In this document: piece by piece, positions 1 through 4,862 of the stretch
Layout of the letters: every line of letters starts with the position of its first letter
Numbering within the stretch: position 1 is the first letter of the stretch
From: Nitrospira defluvii
Lineage (GTDB): Bacteria > Nitrospirota > Nitrospiria > Nitrospirales > Nitrospiraceae
Direction: 5' to 3'
Assembly (NCBI GenBank): GCA_016199015.1
Contig: JACQHN010000501.1
Span: forward strand, 1-8,994
DNA length: 8,994 bases
The notes under the pieces: model-generated
Databases searched by the model: none
The model's input: the letters and a program-made list of their open reading frames with translations, nothing else
Told to the model about the DNA's origin: nothing
Translations under genes and position numbers: made by a program

Positions 1-2
1 AA

Positions 3-77
3 GGAAAAAGGAAAAAGGAAAAAGGAAAAAGTGCCGGACGCGCAATCTACTTTTGTCTTTTGCCTTTTGTCTTTTGC
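3..77. repeat. Two heptanucleotide arrays, (GGAAAAA)4 and (CTTTTGY)4
   Basis: Positions 3-30 hold four perfect copies of GGAAAAA, and the array may continue left of the window because 1-2 are also A. Positions 50-77 hold four copies of CTTTTGT/CTTTTGC in strict alternation. The spacer is 19 nt (31-49). The purine array can pair with the pyrimidine array in RNA if G-U pairs are allowed, giving an imperfect A/U-rich stem just ahead of the ATG at 81. The lptE reading frame stays open through both arrays: the first gives Lys/Gly/Arg/Glu and the second gives Phe/Cys/Leu/Val. They may therefore encode the charged and hydrophobic parts of the lptE signal peptide. Confidence 0.85.
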
Positions 78-680
78 CTTATGGCGATGAATATCGCCGC
101 CTGCGGCTACCAGTTTCGAGTGCAGGGCGCCGGCCCCACGATCGGTGGTGCGCCGGAGTCGGAGGCCAAGCGACCCCAGGCGCCACGTCTGGCGATTCTT
201 CCCATCTCCAACAGTACCTATGAGCCGAACTTTGAGATCAAGCTGGCTAATTACCTGCGTCGAGAGTTCTCGTCCGGAGCGGGTGCGGAAATCGTCGGGC
301 CCTCGGCCGGGGCCGATCTCTTTCTGTCCGGGCAAATCATGCAGATCTCACTGCCGACCCTCAGCTTTGATCAGACCACGACGTTTGAAAGCCGAGTGGA
401 AATGCTCGTGAGTGTCAGGATCGAGGAGGCGAAAACGAAAAAAGTTGTCTGGTCTCAGGTCGCTAAAGGAACCTCGGAGTTTTTTCTGACACAAGATCTG
501 CAATTTAACCGCGTGTTGCAAAACCGGGCGCTGGAGCAGGCAGGCCGTTTCATCGCGGAAGATTTGGCGTCACGATTTCTGCTGTTTCTGGATGCCGGCG
601 AATTAGACAAGGCGCTGAAGCGCCCGATCAAAGCGGATGCCGGTTCTGCTACCGGCGGCCAGCCCGGCGCGGCACGATAA
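60..680 (+). CDS. lptE: LPS-assembly lipoprotein LptE (start uncertain)
   Basis: LptE is an outer-membrane lipoprotein that plugs the LptD barrel and helps place lipopolysaccharide in the outer leaflet. What is seen: a lipobox ending at Cys15 (IAAC, counted from TTG at 60), directly followed by GYQF as in LptE proteins; then RLAILPISNSTYEPNFEIKL, the typical first strand and helix; and a mid-region of alternating strands with VEMLVSVRI and VVWSQVAKGTSEF. The length of about 206 aa suits the family. The TTG start gives a signal peptide without positive charge. The same frame is open to the left edge through a Lys/Arg-rich stretch, so the true start may lie left of the window; ATG at 81 is too short for a signal peptide. 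holA follows after 21 nt, the common lptE-holA order, so they are probably co-transcribed. The function is safe and the start is not. Confidence 0.85.
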   Translation: MPFVFCLMAMNIAACGYQFRVQGAGPTIGGAPESEAKRPQAPRLAILPISNSTYEPNFEIKLANYLRREFSSGAGAEIVGPSAGADLFLSGQIMQISLPTLSFDQTTTFESRVEMLVSVRIEEAKTKKVVWSQVAKGTSEFFLTQDLQFNRVLQNRALEQAGRFIAEDLASRFLLFLDAGELDKALKRPIKADAGSATGGQPGAAR

Positions 681-701
681 TCTCATAGAGAGCCTTCACG
701 G

Positions 702-1811
702 ATGAGTGTAGCGGTCATGAGTATGGAGCTGTCGCAATCCCTCGCGCGTAGCGGGGTATTGCCGCTCTACGCCGTGGTTGGCGAGGAAGACTACCTGCGC
801 GACCAATCCATTGCCATTCTTAGAGAGGCGGCGTTGGGAGCGGCGTTGGATAGCGGGTTTAATTACGATGTGTTCCACGGTGACGATTCATCGGTTGAAG
901 ACGTCTTGGCCTGTGCGGCAGAAATCCCTGCGTTCGCCGCTCGTCGCGTCATTGTCTATAAGTCTGTGGAGAAGCTCTCGGCGCGCGAAGGCGAGAAGCT
1001 CTTGTCCTATCTATCGGCCCCGAACGAGACGACGACGCTGATCGTCGCGGGCGTGAAGCTGGACGGCCGTCTCAAGTGGACACAAGCCCTGACCAAAAAG
1101 GCTGTAACCGTGACGTGTGCCCCATTGCGGGACGCACAGCTCTCGGCATGGATTCGCCAGGAAGCAACCGCGCTGGGCGTGCGCATTCACGAGGAGGCTG
1201 CCCAGTTGCTCAAGGAGGCGGGGAGCGAATCCCTCTATGCAGTGCGAAGCGAGCTCGAGAAACTCGCCGCCTATGTGCCACCTGACAGGACCGTGCAGTC
1301 GTCGGATGTAGAGGCGCTTCGGGGAACCGAGCCCGGCGCATCGGTGTTCGATCTCATGGGTGCCATCGGTGCGCATGACCATGGGCGGGCGTTGCGGATT
1401 CTTGCCAGAAATGTGGAAAACGGAGAGGCCCCGTTACGGATCCTGGGGGCGTTAGTCTGGCAATACCGGCGGTTGTGGAAAACGAAGGAGCAGCTCGGGT
1501 CAGGGGGGCGGGAGGGCGAAGCAGCCCGGACGCTTCGGATGGATCCGGCTCGGGTACGAGGATTTCTGGCGCAATTCTCCGATGACCAGCTTACCCAGGC
1601 CTTTCAGTGGTTTATGGAAACCGACTCGAAGCTCAAAGGGGGGAGCGGCAGTACCCCCGTTCGCGTGATGGAAGACCTCTTGTTTCGGCTCTGCGGCCAG
1701 CCATCGAAACAAGCGCGGCATACCGAACGGGTACAGACGACAATACCGGCCCCGCGCCAGGCAGGTTCGAGACCGGTGTCGAATATCAGAACGGTTACGC
1801 GGAAGCGGTGA
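702..1811 (+). CDS. holA: DNA polymerase III delta subunit
   Basis: HolA is the clamp-loader subunit that opens the beta sliding clamp ring during replication. The 369-aa product is slightly longer than the roughly 340 aa usual for the family, because of a basic tail after about residue 335. Visible features: the N-terminal fold begins with LPLYAVVGEEDYLRDQSI (residues 20-37), where delta proteins carry their Y-x-x-x-G-x-(E/D)-x-(Y/F)-L motif; then PAFAARRVIVYK (76-87); the SLYAVRSELEKLAAY helix of domain II (near 177-191); VFDLMGAI (215-222); and the C-terminal collar domain with RILGALVWQYRRLWK. The ATG at 702 has GAGAG about 11 nt upstream; ATG at 717 is an alternative. Its last 17 bp overlap the convergent rpsT gene. 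Confidence 0.93.
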   Translation: MSVAVMSMELSQSLARSGVLPLYAVVGEEDYLRDQSIAILREAALGAALDSGFNYDVFHGDDSSVEDVLACAAEIPAFAARRVIVYKSVEKLSAREGEKLLSYLSAPNETTTLIVAGVKLDGRLKWTQALTKKAVTVTCAPLRDAQLSAWIRQEATALGVRIHEEAAQLLKEAGSESLYAVRSELEKLAAYVPPDRTVQSSDVEALRGTEPGASVFDLMGAIGAHDHGRALRILARNVENGEAPLRILGALVWQYRRLWKTKEQLGSGGREGEAARTLRMDPARVRGFLAQFSDDQLTQAFQWFMETDSKLKGGSGSTPVRVMEDLLFRLCGQPSKQARHTERVQTTIPAPRQAGSRPVSNIRTVTRKR

Positions 1812-2070
1812 TGGCGTTCACCCGCACGGTGAGCCTGGACACGCGGCGCGAGGCCGTATTCGGCTTTAGGACACCCTTGGTCACCGCTTTGCTCAGTGCT
1901 GCAGTGGCAGCTCGCAGGGTGGCTTTCGCTTCATCCAGCTTCTTGGCAGCGATCGCTTCCTGAACCTTGCGAAGGACACTTCTGACTGAGCTGAGCGTGG
2001 CGCGATTGCGCAACCGGCGTTTCTCAGATTGACGGGCACGGCGAATCGTGGACTTGTGGACAACAGGCAT
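1795..2070 (-). CDS. rpsT: 30S ribosomal protein S20
   Basis: S20 is a primary 16S rRNA-binding protein of the small subunit body. The 91-aa product is Lys/Arg-rich and almost all helix. It carries the hallmark N-terminal region HKSTIRRARQSEKRRLRNRA (residues 5-24), the central VLRKVQEAIAAKKLDEA, and the C-terminal KAVTKGVLKPNTASRRVSRL, which match the S20 pattern closely. On the minus strand GGAG (2078-2081) lies 7 nt before the ATG, a strong ribosome binding site. It is transcribed against holA and overlaps its 3' end by 17 bp, so the two transcripts must cross. Standalone rpsT is usual in bacteria. Identity and start are both well supported. Confidence 0.96.
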   Translation of the reverse strand: MPVVHKSTIRRARQSEKRRLRNRATLSSVRSVLRKVQEAIAAKKLDEAKATLRAATAALSKAVTKGVLKPNTASRRVSRLTVRVNAITASA

Positions 2071-2098
2071 ACGGATTCTCCTACGTTCAAAGCTTGAG

Positions 2099-2128
2099 CT
2101 TGTAGCATAGGATGTGAAGAGAGGTCAA
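2099..2128 (-). promoter_or_regulatory. Putative sigma70-type promoter of rpsT
   Basis: On the minus strand TTGACC (2123-2128) and TACAAG (2099-2104) are 18 nt apart, and TG stands one base before the -10 as in an extended -10 promoter. Transcription would begin near 2092, leaving a leader of about 20 nt that just contains the ribosome binding site. Matches are 5/6 for the -35 and 4/6 for the -10. Confidence 0.5.
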
Positions 2129-2184
2129 GGAAACTGAAAGGAGTCAGCTGGGTCTCCGGGGAAACTCGGTGGCTGTGGCCTATT

Positions 2185-2904
2185 ATGATGACGCGGATTG
2201 ATGCAAGAGATCGTCTAATTGTGGCGCTGGATGTCCCTTCTGCAGCGGAGGCGGAAGTGCTGGTCGACCGTATGGGAGACCAGGTGCGATTTGTGAAAGT
2301 CGGCTTGGAACTCTATACGGTGGCGGGCCCGGACATTGTTCAGCGATTGGTCGATCGAGGAAAGCGTGTCTTTCTCGATCTCAAGTTTCTCGATATTGAA
2401 GAGACCGTCCGACGCGCAACGGCCCGGGTCGCTGCCATGGGAGCGACATTTTTGACGGTCCATGCGAATCGAAAAGCCTTGATTGCGGCGGTGCAGGGAC
2501 GAGGCCAGTCGGAGCTCAAGTTATTGGCCGTGACGGTGCTCACCAATTTCGATGGGCAGGATCTGCGGGACATGGGAATTCAGCGGACCGTCCAGGATCT
2601 GGTGACCGCCCGAGCCCTATTGGCTGCGGAGGTGGGCTGTGACGGGGTGGTCGCTTCCGGGGAAGAGCCACAGGCCATTCGTGCCAAGGTGGGGCCCAAT
2701 CTGGTCATCGTTACGCCAGGGGTCAGACCGGCTGGAAAAGGGACCGATGACCATGCGCGCGTCACCACGCCGACCCAAACTATCGCGGCTGGCGCGGATT
2801 ACCTGGTGATCGGACGTCCTATTCGCGATGCACAAGATCCTCCCGTCGCCACCGCTGCCATTCTGGCAGAAATGCAAGACGCGTTCGACAACCGAGGAGG
2901 GTGA
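2185..2904 (+). CDS. pyrF: Orotidine 5'-phosphate decarboxylase
   Basis: PyrF converts OMP to UMP, the last step of de novo pyrimidine synthesis, in the cytosol. The 239-aa product has the expected (beta/alpha)8 layout and length. It opens with LIVALDVPS (11-19). Lys38 in FVKVGLELY and the triad Asp65-x-Lys67-x-x-Asp70 in FLDLKFLDIEETV have the same spacing as the catalytic Lys-Asp-Lys-Asp of E. coli PyrF. VTVLTNF (116-122), VTPGVRP (176-182) and VIGRPI (208-213) form the substrate phosphate-binding end. The family usually reads LKFHDIPNTV; here His is Leu and PNT is EET, outside the catalytic set. No good ribosome binding site stands before ATG 2185 or ATG 2188; the nearest AGGAG is about 40 nt upstream. 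Family assignment is secure. Confidence 0.95.
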   Translation: MMTRIDARDRLIVALDVPSAAEAEVLVDRMGDQVRFVKVGLELYTVAGPDIVQRLVDRGKRVFLDLKFLDIEETVRRATARVAAMGATFLTVHANRKALIAAVQGRGQSELKLLAVTVLTNFDGQDLRDMGIQRTVQDLVTARALLAAEVGCDGVVASGEEPQAIRAKVGPNLVIVTPGVRPAGKGTDDHARVTTPTQTIAAGADYLVIGRPIRDAQDPPVATAAILAEMQDAFDNRGG

Positions 2905-2906
2905 CA

Positions 2907-2978
2907 TTGAGCGCTTTGGCTATTCTCTCGGCTGGGACTGTGTGCGGGGAGCATCCGTCTTCGATTAACGCAATCTGA
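2907..2978 (+). CDS. Possible 23-aa leader-type small ORF (weak)
   Basis: A TTG codon at 2907 has GAGGAGG about six bases upstream, lying inside the last codons of pyrF. The frame runs 23 codons to TGA at 2976-2978 and would give a short hydrophobic peptide starting MSALAILSAGTVCG. The ribosome binding site is better than that of pyrF itself. There is no homology that I recognise. It could be a real small protein, the remnant of a lost downstream gene, or chance. Confidence 0.2.
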   Translation: MSALAILSAGTVCGEHPSSINAI

Positions 2979-3007
2979 CGGACGAGTCATGAGTCGCCGC
3001 GAGGTGG

Positions 3008-3037
3008 TTGCGACTGTTCTTCGGGGTTTGTTAAGAT
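3008..3037 (+). promoter_or_regulatory. Putative promoter of tRNA-His
   Basis: TTGCGA (3008-3013) and TAAGAT (3032-3037) are 18 nt apart, each matching the sigma70 consensus at 4/6. The bases after the -10 are GC-rich (GCCCG), a discriminator typical of stable-RNA promoters under stringent control. The start would fall near 3044, about 19 nt before the tRNA. Confidence 0.5.
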
Positions 3038-3062
3038 GCCCGTTCGGTGTGCGCCTTTGTGT

Positions 3063-3140
3063 GGTGGGTGTAGCTCAGTTGGTTAGAGCGCCGGATTGTG
3101 GATCCGGAGGTCGCGGGTTCGAAACCCGTCACTCACCCCA
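3063..3140 (+). tRNA. tRNA-His (anticodon GTG)
   Basis: A full cloverleaf can be folded by eye. The acceptor stem GTGGGTG (3064-3070) pairs with CACTCAC (3130-3136), with one G-U. The D arm is GCTC/GAGC. The anticodon stem CCGGA/TCCGG encloses loop 3096-3102, with anticodon GTG at 3098-3100. The T arm is GCGGG/CCCGT around TTCGAAA. G at 3063 pairs with C73 (3137): this extra G-1 is the identity element of tRNA-His, so the gene is unambiguous. CCA is encoded (3138-3140). No T-rich terminator follows, and a PilZ gene starts 40 nt downstream. Confidence 0.98.
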
Positions 3141-3179
3141 ATACCTGGCGTTGCAACCATAACTCTGGTGGAATGAGAT

Positions 3180-3554
3180 ATGGCCAGTGGCAGCAAACAG
3201 GCTTCTTCGTTGGCGCCACTTCGTTCGAGCGCACCTGTGGGTACCAGGTTTCAGGTGCGGTCCTTCCGTCGTTTCCCCGTCCAGTGTTCAGTGTACTACT
3301 CCAGCGATGAGTTCCAAGGAACCGGCATTGCGTGGAACCTGTCGCTCAACGGATGGCGTGTCGATGGGACACACCCAGTTGAGCCTGGTACGGTGGTCAC
3401 TCTCTGCGTCTTTCTTCCCGGTCAGCACCCGACCGTATTTATCGATCGTGCGATTGTTCGGTGGTCGCGCGGGCAAGAGTTCGGTATCGCGGTCAGTTCC
3501 ATTAAAGCCGACGAGCAGGCTCGTCTCGAACAATTCGTGACCGCCCTCATCTAA
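3180..3554 (+). CDS. PilZ domain protein 1 (c-di-GMP receptor type)
   Basis: PilZ domains bind cyclic di-GMP and pass the signal to motility, exopolysaccharide or other targets. This is a 124-aa single-domain protein. Arg27 and Arg31 in RSFRRFPV form the RxxxR half of the binding signature, and Asn53-x-Ser55-x-x-Gly58 (NLSLNGW) forms the second half. Later strands read VVTLCVFLPGQ and AIVRWSRGQEFGI, the normal end of the beta barrel. There is no fused output domain, so it would act by protein contact. The ATG at 3180 has a weak GGTGG about 8 nt upstream. It starts 40 nt after tRNA-His with no visible promoter of its own. Two more PilZ genes follow and share the Gly-Trp after the signature and the FLPxQ strand, so the three look like diverged tandem copies. 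Its partner is unknown. Confidence 0.88.
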   Translation: MASGSKQASSLAPLRSSAPVGTRFQVRSFRRFPVQCSVYYSSDEFQGTGIAWNLSLNGWRVDGTHPVEPGTVVTLCVFLPGQHPTVFIDRAIVRWSRGQEFGIAVSSIKADEQARLEQFVTALI

Positions 3555-3598
3555 CTGCGGTCTTTCTCGTTCACATTCGACATGTGTCTCTCGGCCCG

Positions 3599-3633
3599 TT
3601 CTCACCGGCCGTGGTGAGAAAAAGAATATTCTT
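3599..3633. promoter_or_regulatory. 8-bp hairpin followed by a 12-bp palindrome between PilZ genes 1 and 2
   Basis: TTCTCACC (3599-3606) and GGTGAGAA (3613-3620) form a perfect 8-bp stem with a 6-nt loop. One base after it lies AAGAATATTCTT (3622-3633), a perfect 12-nt palindrome. The hairpin has no T-tract, so it is not a standard intrinsic terminator. The palindrome is AT-rich and sits just upstream of a possible promoter for PilZ gene 2, so it could be an operator. Confidence 0.45.
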
Positions 3634-3660
3634 GGCCATCTTCGCTCAGATGAGTAGACT
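3632..3660 (+). promoter_or_regulatory. Weak candidate promoter for PilZ gene 2
   Basis: TTGGCC (3632-3637) and TAGACT (3655-3660) are 17 nt apart, each 4/6 to consensus. The -35 overlaps the end of the 12-nt palindrome at 3622-3633, so a repressor bound there would block it. Predicted start is near 3667. This is a weak match read by eye. Confidence 0.28.
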
Positions 3661-3683
3661 GAGTCGTAGTCGAGGCTGATGCC

Positions 3684-4058
3684 GTGCGGCGCGTATCTGC
3701 CTCGCCACGAACCATGGCCAAGCCACCTACAGCGCGTTCGCATTCCCGCGTGCCCGTCAGCTGTTTCCTCTATTACCTTGGGGAAGGTCTGGTTGGGACC
3801 GGCAAGGTCTGCGATCTCTCCGTGAAGGGGTGGCGAATCGATGGGGACAAGCCGGTGACGGTCGGCATGAAACTCACCCTGCGTGTCTTTTTGCCTGATC
3901 AGCCCAAGGCCATCGATATCGAGGGGGTGATGGTGCAGTGGGTAAAAGAGCGTACGTTCGGTCTCGAAATTGTGAGCATGAACGCCACCGCTGAAGCGCG
4001 CATTCACGAGTTTGTGGAGTCGATGCTCAAGGCGTCGGACTCCTCCCATGTCGCCTGA
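3684..4058 (+). CDS. PilZ domain protein 2 (c-di-GMP receptor type)
   Basis: This 124-aa single-domain PilZ protein has a complete binding signature: Arg18-x-x-x-Arg22 in RSHSRVPV and Asp44-x-Ser46-x-x-Gly49 in DLSVKGW. Strands LTLRVFLPDQP and VMVQWVKERTFGLEI line up one to one with those of the upstream PilZ protein, supporting a duplication. GTG at 3684 is preferred because GAGG (3672-3675) lies 8 nt upstream; ATG at 3714 has no ribosome binding site but would still keep the whole domain. The 129-nt gap to gene 1 holds a hairpin, a palindrome and a weak promoter, so it may be transcribed separately. The target of signalling cannot be told from the sequence. Confidence 0.88.
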   Translation: MRRVSASPRTMAKPPTARSHSRVPVSCFLYYLGEGLVGTGKVCDLSVKGWRIDGDKPVTVGMKLTLRVFLPDQPKAIDIEGVMVQWVKERTFGLEIVSMNATAEARIHEFVESMLKASDSSHVA

Positions 4059-4216
4059 CCGGTGGCTTCTCCCGTACAATGCTTCCCGTTGCATTCGGCT
4101 TAACGGCTTTTTCCGATCGTGGCCTCCGCCCCTGCGCGCCCACCGAGTATCTCCGATCATTTTCGTGACGCTCCCGCTGTGCATCGTGAATAGAGCATGT
4201 GTGGCAGGGCTTGGGA

Positions 4217-4233
4217 TCCCCCACTTTCGGGGA
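4217..4233 (+). promoter_or_regulatory. Small GC hairpin in the leader of PilZ gene 3
   Basis: TCCCC (4217-4221) pairs with GGGGA (4229-4233) around a 7-nt loop. It overlaps the 8-nt palindrome GGGATCCC (4213-4220), so two folds compete. It lies in the 232-nt gap between PilZ genes 2 and 3. Nothing else in that gap is recognisable, and it does not match the c-di-GMP riboswitch pattern as I know it. Confidence 0.3.
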
Positions 4234-4290
4234 CTATCAGGCTCTCCGTTGTTTTTCATATTCTGCCGAGGTGTTTGCTTGGAGGAATGG

Positions 4291-4656
4291 ATGGAACAAC
4301 AGAATCGCCCACGCTTTATCGTTGAGTGCACCGGATCGCGTTCCAAAGATGGTCTGTTGGTTTGGAATGGCCGGATGCTCGATCTCTCGATTCCAGGATG
4401 GTCACGGACCGGACTCAAAGGGCTGCAAGCCGGGGATCTGCTCCAACTGCATCTCCATATTCCAGGACAACCCAAACCCCTGTCGGTGAGACTGGCGACC
4501 ATCCGATGGGCGAGTGAGTCGCGGCTGGGGGTCGATCCCATTCTGATGGACGCCGACGACCAACTTCGACTCAGCGCCTACGTCAACGCCCACGACGCGC
4601 TTCCCACGTTCAGCACTGATCGGAAGGAACAGATCGTTATCTCCGACGGCGGTTAA
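4291..4656 (+). CDS. Degenerate PilZ-like protein 3
   Basis: This 121-aa protein is co-linear with the two PilZ proteins upstream. Asp31-x-Ser33-x-x-Gly36 (DLSIPGW) is kept, and LLQLHLHIPGQPK and ATIRWASESRLGV match their FLPxQ and (V/I)xW strands. The RxxxR motif is absent: the N-terminus reads NRPRF, with Arg6 and Arg8 only. In this family loss of RxxxR usually weakens or abolishes c-di-GMP binding, so it may be a ligand-independent partner, or an open barrel with another role. GGAGG (4281-4285) lies 5 nt before ATG 4291, which fixes the start. The frame is open back to 4012, but that extension overlaps PilZ gene 2 and lacks a domain. It is likely the youngest or fastest-diverging copy of the triplet. 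Confidence 0.8.
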   Translation: MEQQNRPRFIVECTGSRSKDGLLVWNGRMLDLSIPGWSRTGLKGLQAGDLLQLHLHIPGQPKPLSVRLATIRWASESRLGVDPILMDADDQLRLSAYVNAHDALPTFSTDRKEQIVISDGG

Positions 4657-4862
4657 TCGCATCACGTTGTCCTCGCTCCCCGCTGGTCACTTCTGCACTG
4701 CAAGCACGACGCACCCACATCGGCGATTCAAGGCTGTCTTGTGGCGGCGTCGGTTCGGGATTGCTTGACATCATCATGCGAGATGGTGTCTCTTATCTTC
4801 AGAGATAGTGTGACACACACCAGCCTTTCGCCAATCCAGTTTGTTCATGTCATAGACAGGTC
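4657..4862 (+). promoter_or_regulatory. Leader of the glycosyltransferase gene with dyad symmetries
   Basis: This 206-nt gap holds a perfect -35 box TTGACA (4765-4770), but no good -10 at normal spacing. Just downstream, TGTCTCT and AGAGATA form a 7-bp stem (one G-U) around TATCTTC near 4788-4807. It is followed at once by GTGTGACACAC (4808-4818), a dyad with 5-bp arms about a central A. The gene's ATG is 45 nt further on. The layout suits an activator- or repressor-controlled promoter, possibly with an alternative sigma factor; this is inferred. Confidence 0.35.

Noticed and set aside
4012..4290. N-terminal extension of PilZ protein 3 back to 4012
   Set aside because: It would overlap the end of PilZ gene 2. 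GGAGG in front of ATG 4291 and the alignment of the domain place the start there.
4059..4290. Possible c-di-GMP riboswitch before PilZ gene 3
   Set aside because: The context made it tempting, but the GEMM core pattern (conserved GCAAAGC-type strand and paired helices) is not present.
3288..4541. 417-codon open frame on the minus strand across all three PilZ genes
   Set aside because: It mirrors the PilZ genes, which carry clear domain motifs on the plus strand. Its product is low in recognisable features, rich in Arg/His/Pro/Ser, and has no good ribosome binding site.
4765..4793. Standard sigma70 promoter from the TTGACA box
   Set aside because: The hexamer at 17-nt spacing is GTCTCT. The best -10-like sequence is about 23 nt away, too far for a normal promoter, so it is described only as part of the leader.
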